36,458 bases of DNA from an uncultured bacterium (GCA_902798645.1 CADBXV010000020.1:12135-48592), one strand, 5' to 3'. Positions 8,592 through 17,340 are shown, counted from the first letter of the stretch. The notes: generated by a model from the sequence alone, not told the origin. Translations and numbers: made by a program.

Positions 8592-9083
8592 TTATGTGTT
8601 ATGCAGCACTATTTCGCCTGTTTCCAGTGTCGGTTTAACGTCAATTACTCTTTGGTTTGAGCTTCCTACCCAGTGTAACTTCGGATCGAGAAGTTCTTCA
8701 ACAAACTTGCCTTCTGCAACTACATCAAGATAAGAAATCTCAGGAATATCTCTGATTTCTTCCCACAGAAAACCTGTATAAAGCCATATATTTTTATTTG
8801 GCAGTTCATCACGTATTTTTTTAGCCAATCGAAAAACTTCTTCACGATTAAACGGGTGCAGAGGATCTCCGCCTGAGAAGGTTATGCCTTCAATGTAAGG
8901 TTTGTTTAAATCATCAAACAGCTCTTGTTCTGCTTTTTCATCAAACGGAATTCCTCCTGCAACGTCCCAAGTAATCGGATTTTGGCAGTTATGACAATGG
9001 TGAGTGCATCCTGCAACCCAAAGTACTGTTCTAAGTCCGTCACCATTTAGCATATCATCCGTTGTAATGTTGTGATAATTCAT
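8592..9083 (-). CDS. nrdG: Anaerobic ribonucleotide reductase activating protein
   Basis: This is a radical-SAM activase that installs the glycyl radical in the anaerobic class III ribonucleotide reductase NrdD. The protein has 163 residues, the normal NrdG size. The iron-sulfur motif CTHHCHNC (CxxxCxxC, residues 26-33) is clear, as are GDGLRTVLWVAGC before it and the SAM-binding TFSGGDPLHP after it. The start has a strong SD (AGGGGAG). nrdD is not next to it. The presence of NrdG implies DNA synthesis without oxygen. A 20-bp palindrome lies just upstream (9109-9128). Confidence 0.95.
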   Translation of the reverse strand: MNYHNITTDDMLNGDGLRTVLWVAGCTHHCHNCQNPITWDVAGGIPFDEKAEQELFDDLNKPYIEGITFSGGDPLHPFNREEVFRLAKKIRDELPNKNIWLYTGFLWEEIRDIPEISYLDVVAEGKFVEELLDPKLHWVGSSNQRVIDVKPTLETGEIVLHNT

Positions 9084-9108
9084 TTTCTCCCCTTTTATAA
9101 ATCGTTTT

Positions 9109-9128
9109 AAGTGTAAAATAATACACTT
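9109..9128. promoter_or_regulatory. Perfect 20-bp palindrome upstream of nrdG
   Basis: AAGTGTA-AAATAA-TACACTT is a perfect inverted repeat, 25 nt before the nrdG start, in the promoter region. It has the shape of a repressor operator. NrdR boxes also use ACAC/GTGT half-sites but in the opposite order (ACAC-N8-GTGT), so NrdR is not directly supported. Confidence 0.45.
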
Positions 9129-9182
9129 TACCCTGCTTCTTTATATCATATCACTTAAAATTTTTATTGCCAAAAGATTAAC

Positions 9183-10463
9183 TTATATTAAAATTTGAGC
9201 GCCGAGCATTATTCTGTGTGAATCTTTAGCTGTATCATTTTGACAGAATACATAATTGAGGATAAGTCTGAGAGCCTGACCTTTAATAAAATAGTTCAAA
9301 CCCAAAGTGAATTCACGTTTTTTGTTTTCCGCAAAATTTTTGTCCGGTGTAAATTGGTCATAACATGCCAATATTTGAAGTTTTTTAGTAATCATATATC
9401 CGAGAGTTGTATAAAATCCTGTAGCATGCTTTCTTGAAAATCCATTGTAACCGTTATAACCGTTAGCGTTTGCCCATTCAAACTCAGCAGAAAATCTTTT
9501 GTAATCATATCCTATGTATGCTCCTGTTACAAAGAAGTTGTCATGCCTTCTTCCTGCATCTATACCGCCTCCGATTTTAAGTTTACCGTATTTATTTTCA
9601 TCAAGTTTTGCAAGTGGTTTAACGTTTACCCAGCCAATAAATTCAGCGCCGGGGAACCACTCATCAAAAAAAGTTCCTGAACTGTACAAACCTAAATCAT
9701 AATCTAAAAAGCTGTAGTCACCTTTAATTCTTCCGCCTAACCTTCTTGCCGTACCAAAGTTTGTTGCGATTTGCGATCGTCCGAAAAATCCAAGTGTATA
9801 GGAACTGCTTCCGCCTTCCATGCCTACTTGCGGTCTAAAATGTCCGATTTGTATTCTGTGGTGCGGAATTTTATTTGTTGCAACAAAAACATCTGCAAAA
9901 AGACCTTGAGTATAATTTCTTTGTGAATGAACAGGGAAACCTAACATTACACGGAAATCACCGTTATTATCTTTTAAAAATCCGTCAACACCTACGTTTA
10001 GGGCATTAAATTGGACTTTATCTTTAACACCGCCATTATCGTAAAAAGCCATGTCGTTGTACGCATTAAACGCACCCCAAACGTGAATATTATCCATTTT
10101 TGATTCAGGCTTGAAGTGATAAGTTAGCGGTTCTCTATAAAGATATTCAGGAACATCGTATCTGTCAACTTCAAGATTATAAACTGTTTTAAGTTTTTCT
10201 CTAAGTGTCATGTTCTCGCTGACTTGTACAGCTTGAACGGGTGCGGAGTCTTCATTTTCTGCGTTATTTACCCCCTGATTTACCCCCTGATTTACCCCCT
10301 GATTTACCCCATCTATTTCATCACCATGTGGAGCAGATAAAGTTACCTGCTCGAAAAGCTGGTTACTATCTATATTTTGGACTATTTTATCTTCTGCGCA
10401 AACTCTGCTTGAAAAACAAAAAATCAGGGTTATAGCAAAAATAAAGTGTAAAAACTTTTTCAT
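9183..10463 (-). CDS. Outer-membrane beta-barrel porin (OprO/OprP-like)
   Basis: The protein has 426 residues with a signal peptide (MKKFLHFIFAITLIFCFSSR). Residues about 56-70 are a tandem GVNQ repeat (four near-identical units), followed by a short helical linker (ENMTLREKLKTVYNL). From about 105 to the end come alternating-residue beta strands typical of a 16-strand phosphate-selective-type porin, for example IQIGHFRPQVGMEGGSSSYT, LGGRIKGDYSFLDYDLGLY and REFTLGLNYF. It ends in LGAQILI rather than a terminal aromatic residue. An outer-membrane porin shows the cell is diderm. The substrate is unknown. A TGCTAAAAT lies 8 nt before the ATG and no SD is seen. Confidence 0.78.
   Translation of the reverse strand: MKKFLHFIFAITLIFCFSSRVCAEDKIVQNIDSNQLFEQVTLSAPHGDEIDGVNQGVNQGVNQGVNNAENEDSAPVQAVQVSENMTLREKLKTVYNLEVDRYDVPEYLYREPLTYHFKPESKMDNIHVWGAFNAYNDMAFYDNGGVKDKVQFNALNVGVDGFLKDNNGDFRVMLGFPVHSQRNYTQGLFADVFVATNKIPHHRIQIGHFRPQVGMEGGSSSYTLGFFGRSQIATNFGTARRLGGRIKGDYSFLDYDLGLYSSGTFFDEWFPGAEFIGWVNVKPLAKLDENKYGKLKIGGGIDAGRRHDNFFVTGAYIGYDYKRFSAEFEWANANGYNGYNGFSRKHATGFYTTLGYMITKKLQILACYDQFTPDKNFAENKKREFTLGLNYFIKGQALRLILNYVFCQNDTAKDSHRIMLGAQILI
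10267..10310 (-). repeat. 12-bp tandem repeat inside the porin gene
   Basis: TACCCCCTGATT is repeated three times plus a partial unit and encodes the GVNQ repeats near the porin N-terminus. The unit length is a multiple of three, so changes in copy number would keep the reading frame. Confidence 0.85.
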
Positions 10464-10471
10464 AATTTAAC

Positions 10472-10480
10472 ATTTTAGCA
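10472..10480 (-). promoter_or_regulatory. Extended -10 of the porin gene
   Basis: On the minus strand the sequence reads TGCTAAAAT, ending 8 nt before the porin ATG. No good -35 and no SD are visible, so the mRNA is probably leaderless. Confidence 0.45.
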
Positions 10481-10527
10481 TAAAAGATTAATAAAAAACT
10501 CATATTAAAAATTGACTAAAAAAGCTT

Positions 10528-10552
10528 AAGCAAACGCTTGATTTGCTTTTTT
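10528..10552. terminator. Possible bidirectional terminator with AGCAAA stem
   Basis: AAGCAAA (10528-10534) and TTTGCTT (10542-10548) form a hairpin with T-runs on both sides (TTTT after it on plus, AAGCTTTTTT on minus). It lies downstream of the gene ending at 10747. The same AGCAAATGCT-type sequence recurs at 13,030-13,090, so it may instead be a repeat. Confidence 0.4.
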
Positions 10553-10622
10553 AATTAAGCAAAATTAGCATTTACTTGATTTACATTTTAGCGTTTTCAA
10601 CCTGACCTCTCAGGACAGAGTT

Positions 10623-10746
10623 AGTTATCGTCAGGTAAAACCTGACCTACTTTATTATAGTGGAAAGTGGAAAGAGGAAAATTGTTTTTAAAACATCAAC
10701 AGTCTTATATATTCAATTTTTTCCTATCCATATATATATTTACCCT
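10623..10746. repeat. Partial MITE-like element with purine tract
   Basis: The end sequence AGTTATCGTCAGGTAAAACC (10623-10642) continues into TGACCTAC. It is followed by TTATTATAGTGGAAAGTGG and then by the internal segment CAGTCTTATATATTCAATTT, which is shared with 15,425-15,497 and, inverted, with 6,175-6,282. The other end is missing. Nothing else is seen in 10,553-10,746. Confidence 0.6.
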
Positions 10747-11484
10747 CTATCCTTCTTCTAAAAGAGTTTTTTCACCGTATGCGGTAAGTCTGTATTCTGA
10801 AGCACCTACTACACCTGTTAAATCAGGCAGACATTCAAGATATTCTCTGTTTATTGCTTCTTGTACAACACTATGGTCAAGGATTATCGCAATATTTTGC
10901 ATCAACTTTGCATTAAGTTGTTTTAGGGTAAATCTCGGTTTTTGCTCATATTGCGTAAAATAGTAAGCGGTCATAAGCAAATAATCAATTTTTCTCTCAA
11001 CTTTTCTTCCGCTGATATAATTTAGGAATGCGTTATCCTTCTTTATTGAAGGATTTGGCTTAAAAGACAGCTCATTTTGCGGAGCTTGCATAGAGCGGTC
11101 AAGAATTGTATCGAACACGTTTTGAACATTTTCGTTTTCGGTTTTGATTGTCGGCATCGGTTCTTCTTGCTGTTTTTGGGGCGGAGCGTAAAGAGCATCA
11201 ATACCTTGCTGTTGTTCTTCTTCTTTTGTTAAAGCTGTATCTGCAATTGGCTCAGCCTTTGGAATACGCTTAAGTTGTTCTTCTATACGTTTTTGCGTAA
11301 GTTCACGCTCTGCAGACATAGCAAGTCCGGAGTGGACAGTTGTTTCAAGCTTTCTGTTTTTGTTTACATATTCAGAAACTTTCTTTACCCACTTCTCAAA
11401 TTCATCAACAATCATATCCCTATCGGTTGTTGTCAGTGAAAGCTGGTATTTACCTTTAGTGACTTTAAACGAATAAGTTGTCAT
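10747..11484 (-). CDS. Uncharacterised protein with C-terminal winged-helix-like region
   Basis: I do not recognise this 245-residue protein. Residues 1-40 (MTTYSFKVTKGKYQLSLTTT onward to EKWVKKV) form a small alpha/beta module that matches the 43-residue protein encoded just upstream. Residues 60-140 are charged and Gln/Pro-rich, likely disordered. Residues about 165-245 (helices KIDYLLMTAYYFTQY, FTLKQLNAKLM and VVQEAINREYLECLP, then a beta wing SEYRLTAYGEKTLL) look like a winged-helix fold, as in DNA-binding or protein-docking domains. There is no signal peptide, so it should be cytoplasmic. Only a weak SD (AGG, 9 nt upstream) is present, so it may depend on the upstream small gene. Confidence 0.7.
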   Translation of the reverse strand: MTTYSFKVTKGKYQLSLTTTDRDMIVDEFEKWVKKVSEYVNKNRKLETTVHSGLAMSAERELTQKRIEEQLKRIPKAEPIADTALTKEEEQQQGIDALYAPPQKQQEEPMPTIKTENENVQNVFDTILDRSMQAPQNELSFKPNPSIKKDNAFLNYISGRKVERKIDYLLMTAYYFTQYEQKPRFTLKQLNAKLMQNIAIILDHSVVQEAINREYLECLPDLTGVVGASEYRLTAYGEKTLLEEG

Positions 11485-11494
11485 AATCTAAGAC

Positions 11495-11626
11495 CTATCT
11501 ATTTGGTGTATCTTGAAGTAGTTCATCTCTCCATTTGTTGAGTTGTTCTTCAACAAATTCTAAATCATCCGATTTAAGTTCGATTTCGATATCGCCTTTT
11601 TTCATTTTGAATACGTATTCGTGCAT
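11495..11626 (-). CDS. 43-residue protein resembling the N-terminus of the next gene
   Basis: This short ORF has an excellent Shine-Dalgarno (AAGGAG, 5 nt before ATG) and ends 10 nt before the start of the gene at 11,484. The product begins MHEYVFKMKKGDIEIELKSD and ends near DELLQDTPNR. Aligned without gaps to the first 32 residues of the downstream protein, it shares ten identical positions (M1, Y4, F6, K7, K10, G11, L17, D21, K31, W32) plus many similar ones. It is probably a stand-alone copy of that domain. The function is unknown. Dihydrouridine synthase lies 91 nt upstream on the same strand and may be co-transcribed. Confidence 0.7.
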   Translation of the reverse strand: MHEYVFKMKKGDIEIELKSDDLEFVEEQLNKWRDELLQDTPNR

Positions 11627-11717
11627 TTTTGCTCCTTAATCGAGGTACATTTACCCCTGCCCCTTAAAATTAGTCTACCTTAAAATCAAATATGTTGCAA
11701 GTTTATGTAAATATATT

Positions 11718-12674
11718 TTATCTGATAATTATTGTGTCCAATTTCTTAAATACATCTTTCAAATTATCGATAAGAACTATCTCTCCTCTGAGTTTTGAAG
11801 CTCCTTGAAATCCGTTGAGATAATAAGGATAGAATTTCCTGCAAAATTTTACACCGACATTTTCACCTCGAAGGTCAACTTCACGCTTCAAATGGTCTTT
11901 AAGCGTTTCGATTTTTTCTTCTAATGTCGGAGGGGGCAAATATTCTCCTGCGCTCAAGTATTTTTCTATTCTTCCTATTAGCGTAACATCTCCGAGTGCG
12001 CCTCTCCCTACGGCAACACCGTCTGCTTCCGAATCTTCCAAACACTGAACGGCGGTTTCAATTGATACAACGTCACCGTTTGCAAAAACAGGAATATCAA
12101 CATTGTGTTTCAATTCGGCAATCTTTTTCCAATCGGCTTTTCCACCGTACATTTGAGAGCGTGTTCTTGCGTGAATTGTTATAAAATCCGCTCCGGCTTC
12201 CTGCATTTTTTGACCGAATTCTACATAATTAAGTTCATCAAAAGTGTATCCAAGTCTGAATTTTACACTTAGAGGTAAATTAATATTGGATTTAACCTCT
12301 TTTACTATTTCTTGAGCCAAATCCGCATTTCTCATCAATGCACAGCCGTCTGTTCCTTTGACAACCTTGTTAACCGGACATCCCATGTTTATATCAATCA
12401 TATCTGCATATTTTTCAAGATACTTTGCACAATCAGCAATCATTTTGGGCTTATGACCGCTGAGCTGGTATGATATCGGAGAATGATTTTCCGCACGTTC
12501 CAATATATCTCCGCCTTTTGATTGCGTAAGAAATTCAGAGCTTATCATCTCTGTTGTCAAAAGTGCATTTTCAGAATTTTCACGCACAAGTGAACGCAAA
12601 ACGTAATCAGTTATTCCTGCCATCGGAGCCAGTGATACTTTTGATTTTATTAAATCTTTAATCATAATATGCAT
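11718..12674 (-). CDS. dusB: tRNA-dihydrouridine synthase
   Basis: This flavoenzyme reduces uridine to dihydrouridine in the tRNA D-loop. It has 318 residues, the normal length. The TIM barrel starts with VSLAPMAGITDYVLRSL. The signature INMGCPVNKVVKGTDGCALM carries the catalytic cysteine, and FMN-binding segments VKFRLGY, ITIHARTRSQMYGGKADW and VFANGDV follow in order. It looks closest to the NifR3/DusB group, though Dus subgroups are hard to separate by eye. An ATG at 12,663 is an alternative start. TATAGT lies 5 nt before the first ATG and there is no SD, so this is another candidate leaderless gene. Confidence 0.93.
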   Translation of the reverse strand: MHIMIKDLIKSKVSLAPMAGITDYVLRSLVRENSENALLTTEMISSEFLTQSKGGDILERAENHSPISYQLSGHKPKMIADCAKYLEKYADMIDINMGCPVNKVVKGTDGCALMRNADLAQEIVKEVKSNINLPLSVKFRLGYTFDELNYVEFGQKMQEAGADFITIHARTRSQMYGGKADWKKIAELKHNVDIPVFANGDVVSIETAVQCLEDSEADGVAVGRGALGDVTLIGRIEKYLSAGEYLPPPTLEEKIETLKDHLKREVDLRGENVGVKFCRKFYPYYLNGFQGASKLRGEIVLIDNLKDVFKKLDTIIIR

Positions 12675-12763
12675 ATATTACTATAATTGAAAATTAATGT
12701 CTATTTGAGTTTTCTTGTCGGCTTGGCTAAGTTGTGTGCCGGATTTTATTTTAGCGGAAAGTT

Positions 12764-12794
<31 letters not shown>

Positions 12795-13098
12795 AGTTGC
12801 TTTAAAAACAATTTTCCACTTTCCTCTTTCCACTATAATACAAGTAGGTCAGGTTTTACCTGACAATAATTGGTTTAAATTTTCAGACTGTTGTGATTTT
12901 ATTCCAAATAATTCAAGCCTGCTATAAGCATGCTTTTGGTGCGGTGTACCGCGCCATACTTTTGTTTTTAAAAACAGCTGTTATTTAGGATTTGATATTA
13001 TTGCATTAGAAAGTAACAGGCTAAAAAGCAAAACAAGCAAATGCTAATTTTGCTTAAATATAAAAGCAAATTAAGCAAATGCTTTTTTTGCTAAGCAT

Positions 13099-13179
13099 AA
13101 TGATAATGATAATGATAATGTTAATGTTAATGTTAATGTAAATGTAAATGATAATGATAATGATAATGATAATGATAAT
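13099..13179. repeat. Hexanucleotide microsatellite (AATGAT/AATGTT/AATGTA)
   Basis: About 13 consecutive 6-bp units run as AATGAT, then AATGTT, then AATGTA, then AATGAT again. It is non-coding and lies about 290 bp upstream of dnaK. Such arrays vary in length by replication slippage. Confidence 0.85.
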
Positions 13180-13324
13180 CTTCTCTCTCTCTAATGTAGA
13201 GAAGGAAAAACAGAAAGAGAGAGAGAGTAATTATAAATTACCCCCAATTATTAATTTTTTGTTTATTTTTTAAGATTTTTTTAAAAACAGTGGTTTAATA
13301 ATAATGAAGGCAATAAGTGAATAA

Positions 13325-13435
13325 GGCACTAAGGCACTAAGGCACTAAGAAGTTTTATTCATAGTTGCCGGCGAGTATAGAGCAAGTATATTTAAAATAA
13401 CTTAATGCCTTAATGCCTCATTGCCTTAATGCCTG
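13325..13435. repeat. GCACTAAG / CTTAATGCC repeat arms before dnaK
   Basis: Three copies of AAGGCACTA run in the left arm and CTTAATGCC variants in the right arm, so a long imperfect stem can form. The right arm ends about 30 nt before the dnaK start codon, so it may lie in the mRNA leader. Confidence 0.55.
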
Positions 13436-13467
13436 TAAAGAAATAAAAAACAAAAGGAGATATAAAA

Positions 13468-15306
13468 ATGGCAAAAACAATAGGTATTGACTTAGGTACA
13501 ACAAACTCAGTCGTAGCAGTTATGGAAGGTGGTAAACCAACAGTTATAGCAAACGCAGAAGGTATGAGAACAACACCTTCTGTCGTAGGTTTTTCTAAAA
13601 CAGGTGAAAGATTAGTCGGACAATTAGCAAAAAGACAAGCAATATTAAACCCTGATAAAACAATTGCATCAATCAAACGTCACATGGGTGAAGATTATAA
13701 GAAAAATATAGACGGCAAAGATTATACACCGCAAGAAATCTCCGCAATGATTTTGAGAAAATTAGCAGATGATGCTTCTAACTATTTGGGAGAAAAAGTT
13801 ACATCAGCAGTTATCACAGTTCCTGCTTACTTTAACGATGCTCAAAGACAAGCAACAAAAGACGCAGGAAAGATTGCAGGTTTAGATGTTCTTCGTATCG
13901 TTAACGAACCGACTGCAGCAGCTCTTGCTTACGGCTTAGAGAAAGATAAATCGGAAAAAGTTTTGGTATTTGACTTAGGTGGTGGTACATTTGATGTTTC
14001 AATTTTGGAAATCGGTGACGGTGTTCACGAAGTTCTTTCTACATCAGGTGATACACACTTAGGTGGTGATGACTTCGACCAAAAGATTATTGATTGGATT
14101 TGCGAAGAGTTCAAAAAACAAGAAGGTATGGACTTAACTAATGATAAACAAGCTATGCAGAGAATTAAAGAAGCTGCTGAAAAAGCTAAATGCGAATTAT
14201 CTTCAGTTGTTGAAACAACAATAAGCTTACCGTATATTACAGCTGATGCTAACGGTCCAAAACACTTGGAATTAACTCTTTCAAGAGCTAAGTTTGAAGA
14301 CTTATCAAGAGATTTGTTAGACAGATGTAAAAAACCTGTTGAACAAGCTTTATCAGATGCAGGCTTATCAAAGAATGATATCAATGAAGTAGTTCTTGTT
14401 GGCGGTTCAACTCGTATTCCTGCTGTTCAACAATTAGTAAAAGATTATACAGGTAAAGAACCTAACCAATCAGTTAACCCTGATGAAGTTGTTGCGGTTG
14501 GTGCTGCAGTTCAAGCCGGTGTTCTGGCAGGTGAAGTTAAAGATATCGTACTTCTTGATGTTACACCTCTAACACTTGGTATTGAAACATTAGGCGGTGT
14601 TATGACAGCTTTAGTTCCTCGTAACACTACAATCCCTGTTTCTAAATCACAAGTATTCTCAACTGCCGAAAATAACCAAACAGCTGTTGATATCAATGTA
14701 CTTCAAGGTGAAAGACCGATGGCTACAGACAACAAATCTTTAGGTATGTTCAGACTCGAAGGTATCGCTCCTGCTATGCGTGGTGTTCCGCAAATCGAAG
14801 TAACTTTTGATATTGATGCTAACGGTATTGTTAACGTATCTGCTAAAGATAAAGCTACCGGTAAAGAACAAAAGATTACAATTACAAATTCATCTAATCT
14901 TAGCGAACAAGATATAGATAAGATGGTTAAAGAAGCTGAAGCTAACGCAACAGCCGATAAGAAGAAAAAAGAAGAAGCAGAGATTAAGAACAATGCTAAT
15001 TCATTCATCTCATCTGCCGAAAGATTAACAAAAGATTTTGAAGGCAAGATATCTGAAGACGATTTGAAAAAATTAAACGAACAAAAAGATGCTTTACAAA
15101 AAGCTTTGGACGAAAACAAATCCGCAGATGAATTAAAGAAAATGAGTGAAGAACTTCAACAAACAATGTTCTCTATCTCGCAAAAAGCATACGAAGCAGT
15201 ACAAAAAGAAGGCGGCGATGCTAATTCTGAAGCAAACAGCCAATCATCTGCATCTGAAGACAAAAAGGATGATGACGTAATTGATGCTGAATATACAAAA
15301 GAATAG
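13468..15306 (+). CDS. dnaK: Hsp70 chaperone DnaK
   Basis: This ATP-dependent chaperone binds exposed hydrophobic peptides and folds or disaggregates proteins with DnaJ and GrpE. The protein has 612 residues, normal length. The ATPase domain (1-about 380) starts [20 protein letters not shown] and contains [15 protein letters not shown] and the [13 protein letters not shown] segment. The linker [14 protein letters not shown] leads to the peptide-binding beta domain ([16 protein letters not shown]) and the helical lid. The tail is acidic and ends DAEYTKE. A perfect AAAGGAG Shine-Dalgarno precedes the ATG. grpE and dnaJ are not adjacent, which is unusual but known in several phyla. Confidence 0.98.
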   Translation: MAKTIGIDLGTTNSVVAVMEGGKPTVIANAEGMRTTPSVVGFSKTGERLVGQLAKRQAILNPDKTIASIKRHMGEDYKKNIDGKDYTPQEISAMILRKLADDASNYLGEKVTSAVITVPAYFNDAQRQATKDAGKIAGLDVLRIVNEPTAAALAYGLEKDKSEKVLVFDLGGGTFDVSILEIGDGVHEVLSTSGDTHLGGDDFDQKIIDWICEEFKKQEGMDLTNDKQAMQRIKEAAEKAKCELSSVVETTISLPYITADANGPKHLELTLSRAKFEDLSRDLLDRCKKPVEQALSDAGLSKNDINEVVLVGGSTRIPAVQQLVKDYTGKEPNQSVNPDEVVAVGAAVQAGVLAGEVKDIVLLDVTPLTLGIETLGGVMTALVPRNTTIPVSKSQVFSTAENNQTAVDINVLQGERPMATDNKSLGMFRLEGIAPAMRGVPQIEVTFDIDANGIVNVSAKDKATGKEQKITITNSSNLSEQDIDKMVKEAEANATADKKKKEEAEIKNNANSFISSAERLTKDFEGKISEDDLKKLNEQKDALQKALDENKSADELKKMSEELQQTMFSISQKAYEAVQKEGGDANSEANSQSSASEDKKDDDVIDAEYTKE

Positions 15307-15351
15307 AGTGAGATAAAAGAGACAGATATTCTTTTTGAATAAGTGAAAGAT

Positions 15352-15385
15352 AAAAAGAGGATGACTAAAAAGCCATCCTCTTTTT
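15352..15385 (+). terminator. Rho-independent terminator of dnaK
   Basis: AAAAAGAGGATG (15,352-15,363) and CATCCTCTTTTT (15,374-15,385) form a strong stem ending in a T-run, 46 nt after the dnaK stop. Confidence 0.92.
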
Positions 15386-15424
15386 ATTATAGTTGAAAGT
15401 GGAAAGTTGTTTTGAAAACAGAAG

Positions 15425-15497
15425 TAGTCTTATATGTTCAATTTTCTACAATTTGTATATTTATCCTTGTAGGTCAGGTTTCACCTGACAAAAACTA
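15425..15497 (-). repeat. MITE-like element, copy in reverse orientation, one end lost
   Basis: This is the reverse complement of the internal and left-end parts of the copies at 6,175 and 23,616: AGTCTTATATGTTCAATTTT, then TTATCCTTGTAGGTCAGG and CACCTGACAAAAACT. The opposite end is replaced by a GGAAAGTTG tract. Confidence 0.7.
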
Positions 15498-15540
15498 TTT
15501 GTTTATGAGAACAACCCTCTCTCTAACTCTCCCCGTAATT

Positions 15541-15615
15541 TGTAGCGTGCACTTAAGTGCACGAAATCAAAATATTCAAACAATTCATTTTTTCGTGCAT
15601 TAAAATGCACGCTAC
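15541..15615. repeat. Paired GCAC palindromes, small inverted-repeat element
   Basis: TAGCGTGCACTTAAGTGCAC (15,542-15,561) and its near reverse complement GTGCATTAAAATGCACGCTA (15,595-15,614) face each other across about 33 bp. Each arm is itself a palindrome. A single arm of the same type lies at 25-52. Confidence 0.7.
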
Positions 15616-15846
15616 TACTATCCATTTATTTATCCTTGTAGGTCAGGTTTCACCTGACAAAAACTATTTTTCTTTTCCCTACGGGTTAAACCCTCTCTCT
15701 AACTCTCTCCCAAAGGAGAGAGGATGTTCCAAAATCATCGAAAGCTGCTCTCAATTCCTTCATATCTCTGAGTTGCGACTTCTCATTAAATCCTGACTTT
15801 TAAGTTATCCTCTTTTGATGTCTATACCGGAATTGATATTTAATAT

Positions 15847-17340
15847 TTATCTTGCTTCAACAAGGTTTTTAGATGCATTCTTAATGATTTCCAAAAGTTT
15901 GTTTACCATTAAGTCTTCATATTTTTGTGCATTTTCTTTACTATCTGCTTCAAATCGAAGTGTAAATACCGGCTCGGTATTACTTTGTCTAATCAGAGCA
16001 AAACCTCCGCTTTCGGCAAAAACTATTCTCATTCCGTCCAGTGTAATAATGTCTTCTATTTTTCTTCCGAAGAAATTCGGATTTTCCGCAATTACTGCTT
16101 GGAAGCTTTCTAAAGTTTGTGATTTTAGAGAATTCGGACAAGGAAGTCTGACTTCCGAAGAAGAATACATTGCATCAAACGGTTTTAACATTTCCGTAAT
16201 TTTGAATTCCGGATTTAGTTTCTTCTTGTTTGCAATAATTTGAATAATTCTGCATCCTGCATAAACAGCATCATCAAATCCATAATACGTATCTTTAAAG
16301 AAAGTGTGACCGCTCATTTCTCCTGCAAGAACTGCACCTGTTTCTCTCATTTTTGATTTAATATATCCGTGTCCGGTTTTACACATAACAGCAATTCCGC
16401 CGTTTGCGTTAATAGTGTCATAAAGTACTTGTGAACATTTAACTTCTGAGACAATAACAGGCTTTATACCTTTTTTATTGTATTCTTTGATTATATCTTC
16501 GGAATAAATAAGCAAAAGTTTATCCCCTGTGATTGAATTTCCTCCGGAATCTATTACGCCGATTCTGTCACTGTCGCCGTCAAAGGCTATACCTAAGTCG
16601 GCATTATTTGCAATAACAGCTTTTTTAATATCATTAAGCGTTTTTTCATCGCTCGGATTGGGGTGATGGTGCGGAAATCTTCCGTCAGGAAGAGAATATA
16701 ATTCAATAACTTCGCACCCTAATGCCCTGTATAACCTTGGAGCAACAACACCGCCGGTACCGTTTGCGGAATCTACCACAACTTTTATTCCTTCACCGAT
16801 TCTGCCGAATCGTTCCTTCATGTCATTTATATAATCAGGAATTAAATCATATTCAACCAATTGACCGAACGGAACGGGAGGAATTTGAAGCTTATATTCT
16901 TCTTCCGTCAATTCTTTAACCACTTTAATTTGTGCCTCACCAAGAGTTTGTTTTGCGTAAGTCATTTTCATTCCGTTATATTGGCTGGGGTTGTGGCTTG
17001 CAGTAATAATTAAAGCACCTGTAACAGGAAGATATTTTGTTATTTGAGGCGGAAGTCCTGCGGATTCTGAATAATACCCGATAGGTGTCGGAGCTAAACC
17101 TAAATCAACAACATTAGCTCCGCAAGAACGAATACCTTCTATCAAAGATTTTGAAAGAGAAGGTGAATGTAAACGTGCATCTCTGCATACTGTTACCCAA
17201 ATCTCCGAAGGAACACGTCTTGATTCTTTTACCAGATATTGAACAAATCCCCTGCCTGCGTAATAAAACAGTTCTTCGGTTACATCTTCACCATATATTC
17301 CTCTGATATCATTCTTGCCAAAAGCTGATGTATTTAACAT
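15847..17340 (-). CDS. Phosphomannomutase/phosphoglucomutase
   Basis: The enzyme interconverts hexose 1- and 6-phosphates (mannose and/or glucose), feeding nucleotide-sugar synthesis for envelope polysaccharides or glycolysis. It has 497 residues, the size of AlgC/ManB-type alpha-phosphohexomutases. Motifs in order: TASHNPSQYNGMK with the phosphoserine, DGDSDRIGV binding magnesium, GEMSGHTFFKDTYYGFDD recognising the sugar, and RQSNTEPVFTLRFEADS binding the phosphate. The GEMSGH loop favours dual PMM/PGM specificity over GlmM. A clear SD (AGGGGAG) precedes the start. It lies downstream of the sugar permease on the same strand, separated by 118 bp. Confidence 0.93.
   Translation of the reverse strand: MLNTSAFGKNDIRGIYGEDVTEELFYYAGRGFVQYLVKESRRVPSEIWVTVCRDARLHSPSLSKSLIEGIRSCGANVVDLGLAPTPIGYYSESAGLPPQITKYLPVTGALIITASHNPSQYNGMKMTYAKQTLGEAQIKVVKELTEEEYKLQIPPVPFGQLVEYDLIPDYINDMKERFGRIGEGIKVVVDSANGTGGVVAPRLYRALGCEVIELYSLPDGRFPHHHPNPSDEKTLNDIKKAVIANNADLGIAFDGDSDRIGVIDSGGNSITGDKLLLIYSEDIIKEYNKKGIKPVIVSEVKCSQVLYDTINANGGIAVMCKTGHGYIKSKMRETGAVLAGEMSGHTFFKDTYYGFDDAVYAGCRIIQIIANKKKLNPEFKITEMLKPFDAMYSSSEVRLPCPNSLKSQTLESFQAVIAENPNFFGRKIEDIITLDGMRIVFAESGGFALIRQSNTEPVFTLRFEADSKENAQKYEDLMVNKLLEIIKNASKNLVEAR

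Larger units (their letters stand above)
15386..15846. repeat. Repeat-rich intergenic region between dnaK and the mutase
   Basis: No gene is supported. Contents: a GGAAAGTGG tract with the internal part and one end of the MITE-like element (15,388-15,497), pyrimidine tracts (CCCTCTCTCTAACTCTC at 15,515-15,531 and again at 15,693-15,713), a pair of GCAC palindromes facing each other (15,541-15,615), and a second MITE end (15,637-15,665). The last 120 bp show nothing clear. Confidence 0.65.

Noticed and set aside
13099..13179. CRISPR array
   Set aside because: The repeat unit is only 6 bp and contiguous, with no spacers and no cas genes.
13228..13467. CIRCE/HrcA operator before dnaK
   Set aside because: The TTAGCACTC-N9-GAGTGCTAA pattern is not present in either strand of the upstream region.
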